30,437 nucleotides of DNA from Catenibacterium mitsuoka_A (GTDB lineage: Bacteria; Bacillota_I; Bacilli_A; Erysipelotrichales; Coprobacillaceae), in the NCBI RefSeq assembly GCF_964259225.1, contig NZ_CAXVKN010000028.1. One strand, 5' to 3'. Positions within the stretch are counted from its first letter, which is position 1. Each line of letters begins with the position of its first letter. Under the pieces are notes generated by a model that made no database searches, was not told where the DNA came from, and saw only the letters and a list, made by a program, of their open reading frames with translations. Below, piece after piece: positions 1 to 7,974 of the stretch. Both the position numbers and the translations under genes were made by a program.

Positions 1-19
1 AGAGTTTTGGTGGATTTGA

Positions 20-814
20 GTTTGGTTATATATTTGTGTCCGCGCAACGAAGGCGCGGGGAAATGGAGGAAATTATGTAAAGTCATTTCCTAAAAGAAGA
101 ATACTCACAATACTTATTCCATCTGTTGTAATGGCTATTGCCTATTTTGTATTGAAACAATACAGATATGGTTATACTTTAGGTGCTCTTATCTATGATT
201 TTAAAAGAGGTGCTTCTGTTATTAGTAATGGATGGTATATCAATGCGATTATTTATTTCTATATTGCTTTCTTTATTTCTATGCTTCTTTGTGAACTCAT
301 TAAGAAACGTAGAATTATGATCATCTTTACTTTTATCTTTACATATCTCTATATCTTCTTATGTATGAAGTTTAAGTTTGAAGATCATTGGTTTAGTGCA
401 GCCTTTGCTTTCTATTTTGGTATATTATGGGCTATGTTTAAATCTCAAATTGATTCTAATCTCAAGAAATCAATTCCCATTATTATTGGTTGTCTTTTTG
501 TATTCTATTATTTATTGAATGTATTCACTCCATTTAAGTATGGCTGGATGGAATTCAAATGTTTAATGTATCTTGCAATTATCGTGATATTAGGAATGAG
601 AATCAAACTTCAGAGTTCACTTATGGAATGGGTAGGAGATCATTCTTTAGAAATCTATTTAGTACATGGATTATTTTTTGAAATATTAAGAAATAACCAT
701 ATTAATATAGTAGATAATTTTGAATTCATGGTTACTCTACTCATACTTACATTCATATCTTCCTATGTACTCCATAAGATATTTACACTTATAAACAAAA
801 TAATAAGCAATTAA
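20..814 (+). CDS. Acyltransferase family 3 membrane protein, 5'-truncated or frameshifted
   Basis: This is the C-terminal two thirds of an integral membrane O-acyltransferase of the acyltransferase_3 type, a family that acetylates or succinylates sugars of surface glycans. The product is mostly hydrophobic helices, and near its end it has the family-typical stretch around SLEIYLVHGLFF. The first Met in frame is at 131 but has no ribosome binding site, and the frame is open back to 20 and reads convincingly (NYVKSFPKRRI) from about 71, so 131 is probably an internal Met. Further upstream, another frame (positions 3-60) reads like the preceding part of such a protein (FGGFEFGYIF), which suggests a one- or two-base indel near the GGGG run at 57-60, or an assembly error. 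It may be a pseudogene. The substrate is unknown; the position before envelope glycan genes fits glycan acylation. Confidence 0.7.
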   Translation, partial: VWLYICVRATKARGNGGNYVKSFPKRRILTILIPSVVMAIAYFVLKQYRYGYTLGALIYDFKRGASVISNGWYINAIIYFYIAFFISMLLCELIKKRRIMIIFTFIFTYLYIFLCMKFKFEDHWFSAAFAFYFGILWAMFKSQIDSNLKKSIPIIIGCLFVFYYLLNVFTPFKYGWMEFKCLMYLAIIVILGMRIKLQSSLMEWVGDHSLEIYLVHGLFFEILRNNHINIVDNFEFMVTLLILTFISSYVLHKIFTLINKIISN

Positions 815-818
815 AAAG

Positions 819-994
819 AGTGCTTGTGCTGAGTATGGGTTTATACAGCTTTATCGCAAGAGAAGTTATACACACGTGAACTATGACCATGGCATTATCG
901 TTATGCAGGTAAAGAACATGCAATAGAAATTATGAATAAAAAATTATGCTTAGAAGAATATATAAACATTAAATATAGTCAAAATACAAAATAA
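819..994 (+). pseudogene. Decayed coding remnant in the 815-1166 spacer
   Basis: The 352-bp spacer between the acyltransferase and the lysozyme gene has no intact gene. Two overlapping frames look like the broken end of one protein: 819-926 contains GFIQLYRKRSYTHVNYDH, and 887-994 continues with HYRYAGKEHAIEIMNKK and ends at a TAA. A frameshift around 887-905 would join them. Neither piece has a usable start or a ribosome binding site. I do not recognise the family. The rest of the spacer (995-1166) holds only the promoter and leader of the next gene. Confidence 0.3.
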
Positions 995-1073
995 GATTTC
1001 ATATAAACATAAGTAAATATGTGAAATAAACGTAAAAATGTTATCGCAAGGGGTTACTGATTATAAAGGTTGA

Positions 1074-1082
1074 TGTTATAAT
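1074..1082 (+). promoter_or_regulatory. Extended -10 promoter of the lysozyme/transpeptidase gene
   Basis: A perfect TATAAT lies at 1077-1082 and is preceded by TG one base away (1074-1075), making an extended -10. The -35 region (TTACTG at 1054-1059, 17-bp spacing) is poor, which is usual for extended -10 promoters. The implied leader is about 95 nt. Confidence 0.55.
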
Positions 1083-1184
1083 GGGAACATGTGTTATAGA
1101 TTTCTAATAAATATTGTTTTTGTGAAACATTTCGCATTGATTAGAATGTGTTAGAGTTTTATATACATGAAGGAGAACACGCTT

Positions 1185-3647
1185 ATGAAAAAATTATTTA
1201 TGAAGTTTTGTGTTGTAGTTTTATCTTGTTTTATGGTGTTCAATACAGCTTATTTACCATCTTATGCAGAGGATGAAATGAGCTATTATGAACAAAACGA
1301 CCTAGCAAACAGCTTTAGGTATAGTAATGGTGAAGCTAAGGATGTAGGTGATGCAAATTATGCTGCACGTGCTACTACTAATTCTGGGTGGCCTAATGAT
1401 CCAAAGGCTATTTGTAAGGGAATTGATGTAAGCTATCATAATGGCACTATTGACTGGAAGAGAGTCAAACAGTCAGAAGTAGAATATGCGATTATCAGAT
1501 GTGGTTATGGTACAAATGATAAGAGTCAGGATGATAAGAAATGGGAAGAAAATGTAAAGGGATGTACAGACAACAATATTCCTTATGGTGTTTACCTATA
1601 TTCTTATGCTGATACTGTAGAAAAAGCATCTAGTGAAGCAGATCATGCAATTCGTTTATTACAGGGTAAGAAGTTTAAGTATCCTGTTTATTATGATTTA
1701 GAAGAAGATGCAATACGTAAGAAATTAAGTAAAACTGAAATTGCGAATATTGCGAAGACATTCTGTAATAAGTTATCTGCAAAAGGATATACTGTTGGTA
1801 TTTATGCGAACAAAGATTGGTTTACTAATTATTTAACTGATAGTTGTTTTAATAACTGGACTAAGTGGGTTGCACAATATAATACAGTTTGTAATTATCA
1901 GGGTAAGTATGATATGTGGCAGTGCTCATCTACAGGAAGTGTGCCAGGTATTTCAGGTAAAGTAGATTTAAACTATTCTTATAGTCCATTTGAAAATTCA
2001 AATGGTGGTGGTAATACAAATAATGGTGGAACTACTACTAAGTACTCTGATGGATTAAATGAAATTGAAGGAGAATTATACTACTTCAGGAATAATCGTA
2101 TTGATACATCTTATACTGGACTCGCTCAGTATGGTAACGAATGGTATTATATTGAGAATGGTAAAGTAAACTGGAACTATACTGGTCTTGCTCAGCATGG
2201 TATTGAATGGTTCTATATTGAAAAAGGTAAGTTGAACTGGGATCATTCAGGAATTGTGGAATACAATAATCAGTGGTTCTATGTTGAAAGAGGACGCTTA
2301 AACTGGAATTATACAGGTTTAGGCCAGTCAGGTAATGATTGGTATTATATTGCAAATGGACGTGTAAATTGGAACTATACTGGTCTTGTTCAGCGTGGCA
2401 TTGAATGGTTCTATATTGAAAATGGTAAGTTGAACTGGAATCATTCAGGAATTGTAGAATACAATAATCAGTGGTTCTATGTTGAAAGAGGACGCTTAAA
2501 CTGGAATTATACAGGTTTAGGTCAGTCAGATAATGATTGGTATTATATTGTAAAGGGACGTGTCAATTGGGGCTATACAGGTCTTGTTCAGCGTGGCATT
2601 GAATGGTTCTATATTGAAAATGGTAAGTTGAATTGGAATCATTCAGGAATTGTGGAATACAATAATCAGTGGTTCTATGTTGAAAGAGGACGCTTAAACT
2701 GGAATTATACAGGTTTAGGTCAGTCAGATAATGNNNNNNNNNNNNNNNNNNNNNNNNNNNNNNNNNNNNNNNNNNNNNNNNNNNNNNNNNNNNNNNNNNN
2801 NNNNNNNNNNNNNNNNNNNNNNNNNNNNGAATACAATAATCAGTGGTTCTATGTTGAAAGAGGACGCTTAAACTGGAATTATACAGGTTTAGGTCAGTCA
2901 GATAATGACTGGTACTATATTGTAGGTGGACGTGTCAATTGGGGCTATACAGGTCTTGTTCAGAAAGGCAATGAATGGTTCTATGTTAAAGGTGGTAAGT
3001 TAGATTGGAGCTATACAGGACTTGTCCAGAAAGGTAATGAATGGTTCTTTGTTCGTAATGGTCGTTTAGACTGGGGTTATACAGGTCTTGCTTGCAATGG
3101 TGAATATTATTTCTATGTTAAGAATGGACGTTTAGACTGGAGCTATTCTGGTTATGCACAGATTGATGGGCAGGGCGAATATTATGAAGTAAGAAATGGT
3201 AGACTCGTTGGTGGCACTTTAACTTTAGCTAAGATGCATGGTGTTGCGAATAATCAAGATAGCCCTACAAACTATATTGTTATTGTAGATAGAGCAGCAC
3301 ATCGTGTAGGTGTATTTAAAGGAAGTAAGTATAATTGGGCAGATGCAAAGTATTATAAATGTTGTGTTGGTAAACCTTCTACTCCTACTATAAGTGGTAC
3401 TTACTATATCAAATCTAGAGGTAAATACTTTGATACAGGTACTAAAGGTAGATGCTGGTATTTTACTCAGATTAATGGTAACTATTTATTCCATTCAGTG
3501 ATTTATGATAGACAGAATTCTCCAAAGAGAATTATTGATAACTCAATGGATGCAGCTGTATCTCATGGCTGTGTAAGATTAGATCTAGAAAACGCAAAAT
3601 GGATCTATGACAACATTCCTAAGAATACTAAAGTTATTATTTATTAA
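1185..3647 (+). CDS. Secreted GH25 muramidase - wall-binding repeats - L,D-transpeptidase
   Basis: This is a secreted enzyme with two opposite peptidoglycan activities. Residues 1-29 are a signal peptide ending around SYAED. Residues ~77-268 are a GH25 muramidase, with GIDVSYHNG (D81), the catalytic DLE (D171, E173) and WQCSSTG near the end; it should cleave MurNAc-GlcNAc bonds. A Gly/Asn/Thr linker (272-285) is followed by about a dozen 22-residue aromatic wall-binding repeats to ~680. Residues ~693-820 are a YkuD-type L,D-transpeptidase, with His770 and SHGCVRL (nucleophile Cys796), which would make or exchange 3-3 crosslinks. I place the start at 1185 because AAGGAG (1170-1175) lies inside the longer reading from 1167 and 9 nt before the ATG at 1185. 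Ninety-five N (2734-2828) interrupt the repeats; the frame is kept, but the repeat number is unreliable. It stands alone between its own promoter and a terminator. Residue numbers after ~516 include the N run. Confidence 0.9.
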   Translation: MKKLFMKFCVVVLSCFMVFNTAYLPSYAEDEMSYYEQNDLANSFRYSNGEAKDVGDANYAARATTNSGWPNDPKAICKGIDVSYHNGTIDWKRVKQSEVEYAIIRCGYGTNDKSQDDKKWEENVKGCTDNNIPYGVYLYSYADTVEKASSEADHAIRLLQGKKFKYPVYYDLEEDAIRKKLSKTEIANIAKTFCNKLSAKGYTVGIYANKDWFTNYLTDSCFNNWTKWVAQYNTVCNYQGKYDMWQCSSTGSVPGISGKVDLNYSYSPFENSNGGGNTNNGGTTTKYSDGLNEIEGELYYFRNNRIDTSYTGLAQYGNEWYYIENGKVNWNYTGLAQHGIEWFYIEKGKLNWDHSGIVEYNNQWFYVERGRLNWNYTGLGQSGNDWYYIANGRVNWNYTGLVQRGIEWFYIENGKLNWNHSGIVEYNNQWFYVERGRLNWNYTGLGQSDNDWYYIVKGRVNWGYTGLVQRGIEWFYIENGKLNWNHSGIVEYNNQWFYVERGRLNWNYTGLGQSDNXXXXXXXXXXXXXXXXXXXXXXXXXXXXXXXXEYNNQWFYVERGRLNWNYTGLGQSDNDWYYIVGGRVNWGYTGLVQKGNEWFYVKGGKLDWSYTGLVQKGNEWFFVRNGRLDWGYTGLACNGEYYFYVKNGRLDWSYSGYAQIDGQGEYYEVRNGRLVGGTLTLAKMHGVANNQDSPTNYIVIVDRAAHRVGVFKGSKYNWADAKYYKCCVGKPSTPTISGTYYIKSRGKYFDTGTKGRCWYFTQINGNYLFHSVIYDRQNSPKRIIDNSMDAAVSHGCVRLDLENAKWIYDNIPKNTKVIIY
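2303..2907 (+). repeat. 198-bp tandem super-repeat (3 x 22-codon wall-binding modules) with an N gap
   Basis: Near-identical 198-bp units start at 2303, 2501 and 2699; each encodes three 22-residue modules. The unit after the N run starts at 2873, only 174 bp on, which breaks the period. The 79 bases before the N run (2655-2733) are identical to the 79 bases after it (2829-2907). Confidence 0.9.
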
Positions 3648-3652
3648 CATTC

Positions 3653-3683
3653 AGGTTCCTCCTATTTGGGAGGACCTTTTTTT
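3653..3683 (+). terminator. Rho-independent terminator of the lysozyme/transpeptidase gene
   Basis: AGGT plus CCTCC (3653-3662, one bulged T) pairs with GGAGG plus ACCT (3669-3677) around a 6-nt loop, followed by seven T. It begins 5 nt after the stop codon. Confidence 0.85.
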
Positions 3684-3690
3684 AATGCAT

Positions 3691-3717
3691 AAAAAAAGGA
3701 TGTGATTAATCACATCC
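3691..3717 (-). terminator. Rho-independent terminator of the minus-strand glycosylation pair
   Basis: The perfect palindrome GGATGTGATTAATCACATCC (3698-3717) is followed on the minus strand by seven T (3697-3691). It lies just past the stop codon at 3721 and tail to tail with the plus-strand terminator. Confidence 0.85.
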
Positions 3718-3720
3718 ATT

Positions 3721-4638
3721 CTAACATTCTTCTGAAACGATGAACTTAGGTCTTCCTTTGATTTCATCATAAATCTGTGCAATGTAGTAACCAATAATAC
3801 CAAGACAGATCATGATAATACTACTAGAGAATAACTGAAGTAGAATAACTGTAGTAAAACCTCCTAAAGCTGTACCATTCACATACTGTACAATTGAGTT
3901 AATACCAAATACTACAGAGATAAGTAACATGATAAAACCACAAATAGTGACAATCTGCATAGGTGCAGAAGAGAAAGAAGTAATATTAAGTATTGCATAC
4001 TTAATGAGTGATTTAGTAGACCACTTTGATTCCCCTGCTTCTCTTTCAGCTACTCTAAATGGAATCTGTGTTGTCTTAAAACCTACCCATGAAGATAAAG
4101 CTCTAAAGAAAGAATTCTTTTCCTTCATATTAAGTAGTACTAACATTACTTTTCTATCAAGAAGCTTGAAGTCTGATGCATTCATCATATCGATATTAGT
4201 CAACTTAGAGATAATCTTATAGAAAGTATTAGCCATAAATCTATGGATACCTGATTCTTCTCCTCTATCCTCTTTGACAGCTTCTACAACTTCATATCCT
4301 TCCTGCCATAATTTATACATTTCTACAATTTTAATTGGTGGATGCTGTAAATCACAGTCCATGACAACACAACAATCACCCTTTGCATATGTTAAACCTG
4401 CAGTAATTGCAGATTCTTTACCGAAGTTTCTAGAGAAATGAACACCTCTTACATGTTCATGTTTCTTTGATGCTGCTTGGATTCTATTCCAAGTATCATC
4501 TTTAGAACCATCATCCACAAACAAGATTTCATAAGGAATCTTATGTTCTGTCATGATATCTACTACTACATTCGCAGTATTATCAATTAATAGTCCTTCA
4601 TTATAAGATGGTATTATAATACTTAATAAACCTTCCAT
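3721..4638 (-). CDS. Polyprenyl-phosphate glycosyltransferase (GtrB/CsbB type, GT2)
   Basis: This enzyme should move a sugar from a nucleotide sugar to undecaprenyl phosphate on the inner face of the membrane, making the lipid donor for glycosylation outside the cell. The 305-residue product has a GT2 domain: SIIIPSYNE (6-14), DDGS (42-45), the metal-binding DCD in MDCDLQHPP (94-96) and ESKWSTKSLIKY (203-214). Two C-terminal membrane helices (~227-252 and ~262-287) follow, the classic GtrB/CsbB/DPM1-like layout. The start is at 4638, because AAGGAG sits 7 nt upstream, inside the last codons of the YfhO-family gene. That gene's stop ends at 4640, one base before this ATG, so the two are probably translationally coupled. 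The sugar cannot be read from the sequence. Confidence 0.9.
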   Translation of the reverse strand: MEGLLSIIIPSYNEGLLIDNTANVVVDIMTEHKIPYEILFVDDGSKDDTWNRIQAASKKHEHVRGVHFSRNFGKESAITAGLTYAKGDCCVVMDCDLQHPPIKIVEMYKLWQEGYEVVEAVKEDRGEESGIHRFMANTFYKIISKLTNIDMMNASDFKLLDRKVMLVLLNMKEKNSFFRALSSWVGFKTTQIPFRVAEREAGESKWSTKSLIKYAILNITSFSSAPMQIVTICGFIMLLISVVFGINSIVQYVNGTALGGFTTVILLQLFSSSIIMICLGIIGYYIAQIYDEIKGRPKFIVSEEC

Positions 4639-4639
4639 T

Positions 4640-7189
4640 TTAATTCTCCTTACAATATTTTTTTCTGTAAACTGCACTTATGATTATAAACAATATTGCC
4701 CCCGCTGTTAAGCCAATACCGAGTTTTTGGTGCTTTGTATGATATCTCATAGTAATTTTATTAGTACCAGAATGAAGCTTGATGGCATATAAGCAGTTTC
4801 CAAATGACTTTACTTCTGCTTTTTTATTATTGACTAATACATCCCAACAATCATCTACAGGTACAGATAAATAGAGATAACTATCTTTATCTTCTGCGTT
4901 AACTGTTGTATCAATAGAACCATTCTTCATTGAGATATTGACTTCATTCTTACGTGCTGTTTTAGCACATTCATCCAATACATTTAAATCTAATGCGTAG
5001 AAATAGGCATTATCATAATTGAAATTAGAATCTGCAGATTCAACTCTTAACTTTGTCTTTGAACTATCTGTTTCAATATGGAATACAGTAGGTGATAACC
5101 AGCATGCATATTTAGTAATCACATCTTTACCATTATAAACATAAGATTCTGATTCTGAAGTCCAAGGGATAAAACCATAATAAACCATATTCTTATAGTT
5201 AGAAGTGTTTAAGTTGATTTCTGTATTAGAATCATCCTTCTTTGTGACTGCATACTTAACAGGTTTATAGATATCTTTTGAAGTATTGAATAACTGTTTA
5301 AATAATAAGTTCTGATAATCAAATGGGTTCAAATAGCCTTCTTCATTCTTAACTGCATCAAAGTTATTACATGTAAATGCGAAAGGCATATAATATGGAT
5401 TTGTATATGTATACTTACCATTTAACTTAGTACTGTTTTTCTTTACTAGATCAGTGTAGTTTTCTGGAGTTAATACATATTTTACACCAAGTAATGAATC
5501 AATACCTAACATAGATGTATTTGTGACAGTTAAACAATCTGCATAAGTAGGATAGCCACACTTATTTAAGAACTCTAACTGTGTACCATCTGGTGAAGAA
5601 GTATATCCACTTGTAGACATATATCTATATGATAATGGTTCATCATAGTTGGCAGTGAGATTACCTTCATACATAACTCTGTTAGACGTCTGAGTGATTC
5701 TATAGTTAGACTGATCATCATTCTGTATATTACGGATGATCTTTTCTTGATTCTTTCTATATGATGTATATTCCAAATCATTCATACATAAAGAATTCGC
5801 AAGAAGACTAGAATTGATACCTAAATCAATAGAACCAACAATAAGTAATACTACAAGAAGTAACTGTTTTGTCTTTTGTTTAGTGATTAACTGACTAGAG
5901 ATATATAAAGCAGTTAAGACAATGATCATAGCTACAGTTAAACAAGCATAAATCTTTTCCTGGTGTGTATAATGACGTGTTAATACAATGTTTAATATTG
6001 AGAATACAATTGCGACTACACCAGTCTTCACAATATTATTCTTCTCTTTTGCATATACACAATTGTATGCAGCTAAGAATAGAATAAAGAATTCAACTAG
6101 GAATGAATATCTATAGTTATAGCTTCCTACAAATTTAAAGAGTGAGAATACTAAATAAAGAGGATGCCAATAAAGACATAGAAGTATTCCAAATAAGAAT
6201 ACACCAAGTACAATCTTTACTTTTACTTTGATTTGTTTGTTGAAGAATACTGATAAAGCAAGTACTATCGCAAGTCCTCCACAAAATAATGCTGCAAATC
6301 CTAAATCACTATGTGCCCCATAGCTATACTTAGGAATAACACTTAACATATTACCAACAAAAGAGAAGTCTAAAATATCTCTTAATGAGAGACTTCCTCT
6401 AGGACCGTTCGTTAAAGCGCCAATAGTTGGTAAGAATAAGATTGCACTTACCATAACACCTAGAATCATGGCAAACACATATCTAATACCAGTCTTAATA
6501 AACTGAATAAATGTCATTTTCTTTTCTACGGCATATAAACAACATTCTAATAAGAACCAGATACCAGTAAAGACACAGCTGATTCCAGCCATATACCAGT
6601 TAAAGATAATAGCTAAACCTACCGCAATAGAAAGATTCCAGTTCTTCTTCCCATGCACAATATAATAAACCTGTAATAACATGAAAGGTAACATATACAT
6701 GCCATCTAACCACATGATATTACTTGCCTGGAAGAAGCTATATTGACATAAACCATAACCACAGGAAAGTAGAATAAAGAGAATACTATTGTCTTTATAA
6801 GATGCTTCAAATCTATTTGTGACAAAGTACGCAAAGGCGATAGACGCCAATGTAAGCTTTAATGCGACTACGATATTAAAGAATGTATAGAGATTCGCAT
6901 TAGAGAAAAACAATAATAATAGATTAAATGGTGAAGATAAATAATAGCTAAATACAGCTACATTTGATCCACCCAGAGTTTTCCCAAAGCTATAAGTAAT
7001 TGAGTTCTTTCCTGCAATAACATCTTTTAGATAAGAGAAAAAATCAATATACTGAATATTTGCATCCATTACAGCTAATGTTTTAGTGCCAAATGGTGCG
7101 AATCCATTTAATGCATAAATACATAAAATAATAAGTAAAGTGATAATTCCGGATAGAAATATAATCTTACTTTTTTCTTTTTTATTCAT
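4640..7189 (-). CDS. YfhO-family multi-spanning membrane glycosyltransferase
   Basis: The product is 849 residues long, with about a dozen hydrophobic helices, a long extracytoplasmic domain towards the C-terminus (~470-820) and a last helix before a basic tail (YRKKYCKEN). This is the layout of the YfhO family. In Bacillus and Listeria work, YfhO-type proteins act with CsbB and GtcA-like partners and are proposed to move sugar from undecaprenyl phosphate onto lipoteichoic acid. Here it is directly upstream of, and coupled to, a GtrB/CsbB-type gene, with a GtrA-type flippase divergent from it, so the same role is likely. A longer reading starts at a GTG at 7213; I prefer the ATG at 7189 (MNKKEKSKII), because AAGGGGG lies just before it. 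The acceptor polymer is inferred. Confidence 0.85.
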   Translation of the reverse strand: MNKKEKSKIIFLSGIITLLIILCIYALNGFAPFGTKTLAVMDANIQYIDFFSYLKDVIAGKNSITYSFGKTLGGSNVAVFSYYLSSPFNLLLLFFSNANLYTFFNIVVALKLTLASIAFAYFVTNRFEASYKDNSILFILLSCGYGLCQYSFFQASNIMWLDGMYMLPFMLLQVYYIVHGKKNWNLSIAVGLAIIFNWYMAGISCVFTGIWFLLECCLYAVEKKMTFIQFIKTGIRYVFAMILGVMVSAILFLPTIGALTNGPRGSLSLRDILDFSFVGNMLSVIPKYSYGAHSDLGFAALFCGGLAIVLALSVFFNKQIKVKVKIVLGVFLFGILLCLYWHPLYLVFSLFKFVGSYNYRYSFLVEFFILFLAAYNCVYAKEKNNIVKTGVVAIVFSILNIVLTRHYTHQEKIYACLTVAMIIVLTALYISSQLITKQKTKQLLLVVLLIVGSIDLGINSSLLANSLCMNDLEYTSYRKNQEKIIRNIQNDDQSNYRITQTSNRVMYEGNLTANYDEPLSYRYMSTSGYTSSPDGTQLEFLNKCGYPTYADCLTVTNTSMLGIDSLLGVKYVLTPENYTDLVKKNSTKLNGKYTYTNPYYMPFAFTCNNFDAVKNEEGYLNPFDYQNLLFKQLFNTSKDIYKPVKYAVTKKDDSNTEINLNTSNYKNMVYYGFIPWTSESESYVYNGKDVITKYACWLSPTVFHIETDSSKTKLRVESADSNFNYDNAYFYALDLNVLDECAKTARKNEVNISMKNGSIDTTVNAEDKDSYLYLSVPVDDCWDVLVNNKKAEVKSFGNCLYAIKLHSGTNKITMRYHTKHQKLGIGLTAGAILFIIISAVYRKKYCKEN

Positions 7190-7217
7190 AAGAACCCCCT
7201 TGAATTCAAACACAATA

Positions 7218-7223
7218 ATTATA
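7218..7223 (-). promoter_or_regulatory. Candidate -10 box for the yfhO-gtrB pair
   Basis: On the minus strand TATAAT occupies 7223-7218, about 30 nt before the ATG at 7189. No good -35 is visible at 16-18 bp spacing, so this is tentative. Confidence 0.35.
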
Positions 7224-7313
7224 ACATATCCTACTATATAATTCGATGTGATAGTTATGATATTACATGAAAGGTACTTGTATCAAATTATTTTCTGAAA
7301 TTCTCTGTTTTTT

Positions 7314-7342
7314 TTGATGTATACAATTAAATAGAATATAAT
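7314..7342 (+). promoter_or_regulatory. Sigma-A type promoter for the gtrA-like gene
   Basis: TTGATG (7314-7319) and a perfect TATAAT (7337-7342) are separated by exactly 17 bp, about 38 nt before the ATG at 7381. It is divergent from the yfhO promoter, so the sugar-lipid synthase/transferase and the flippase could be controlled together from 7190-7380. Confidence 0.8.
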
Positions 7343-7380
7343 GATTACGTATGTGACAAAAAATAAATAAGGAGAGTTTT

Positions 7381-7839
7381 ATGAAAAAAGATAAAGATAT
7401 ATTTGATAGAATCATGGAGTGGAAGATCCTTAGTATCTTTAATCCGTTTTATAAGAAATATAAAGAAGTATTATTATATTTATTCTTTGGTGGTTTAACT
7501 ACATTTATTAGTATTGGTTCTTATGCCTTCTTCGATATCAGTATGCATATGGATCCAATGATTGCGAATATCTTCTCTTGGATACTTGCAGTATTATTTG
7601 CCTATGTGACAAATCGTATCTGGGTATTTGATAGTAATGCGGAAGGTATGAAGGGTATTATTCAGGAAATGGTTTCTTTCTTTGGAGGACGTGTTGCCAC
7701 TCTTTTAATGGAAGAAGTTATTTTATATGTGGGTATTAATTTGTTAGGTATGAATAGTATTGGTGTGAAGGTTGCAGCACAGATTCTTGTGCTTGTCGGG
7801 AACTATTTAATTAGTAAATTGTTTGTCTTTAAGAGTTAA
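7381..7839 (+). CDS. GtrA/GtcA-family flippase-like membrane protein
   Basis: The 152-residue protein has four predicted membrane helices and the family-typical pattern: an early YLFFGGLTTFIS segment, then VTNRIWVF after helix 2, and a basic end (ISKLFVFKS). GtrA/GtcA proteins are thought to flip undecaprenyl-phosphate sugars so that an outer-face transferase can use them, in O-antigen modification, wall teichoic acid or lipoteichoic acid glycosylation. The divergent neighbours supply the two other expected components. The start is well supported by AAGGAG 7 nt before the ATG. No terminator is seen after it; 7840-7974 leads to the polysaccharide operon. Confidence 0.88.
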   Translation: MKKDKDIFDRIMEWKILSIFNPFYKKYKEVLLYLFFGGLTTFISIGSYAFFDISMHMDPMIANIFSWILAVLFAYVTNRIWVFDSNAEGMKGIIQEMVSFFGGRVATLLMEEVILYVGINLLGMNSIGVKVAAQILVLVGNYLISKLFVFKS

Positions 7840-7887
7840 TAATACATAATTTCACAGAAATTCCACATAGATAGCGCTGTAATAAGG

Positions 7888-7893
7888 TATAAT
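7888..7893 (+). promoter_or_regulatory. Candidate -10 box ahead of the polysaccharide operon
   Basis: TATAAT lies at 7888-7893, and a second weaker TATAGT at 7929-7934, upstream of the ATG at 7975. Neither has a good -35 at the usual spacing. Read-through from the gtrA-like gene is also possible. Confidence 0.35.
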
Positions 7894-7974
7894 AACGCCA
7901 ATGAAGTGAATTATAGACTATTTTGTGGTATAGTAATTTATGTATGAACTAAAAAATAAGGATGTGAAAAAAAG

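Noticed and set aside
2086..2355. Open frame on the minus strand inside the lysozyme repeats (also 29905-30129 in the galactanase repeats)
   Set aside because: Antisense shadow of the aromatic repeat codons. Tyr/Gln/Ser-rich low-complexity product, no ribosome binding site.
2303..2907. CRISPR-like array in the lysozyme gene
   Set aside because: The repeats are contiguous coding modules in frame, with no unique spacers and no cas genes nearby.
5575..5781. Minus-strand 68-codon frame within the YfhO-family gene
   Set aside because: Out-of-frame shadow of a strongly supported membrane protein gene.
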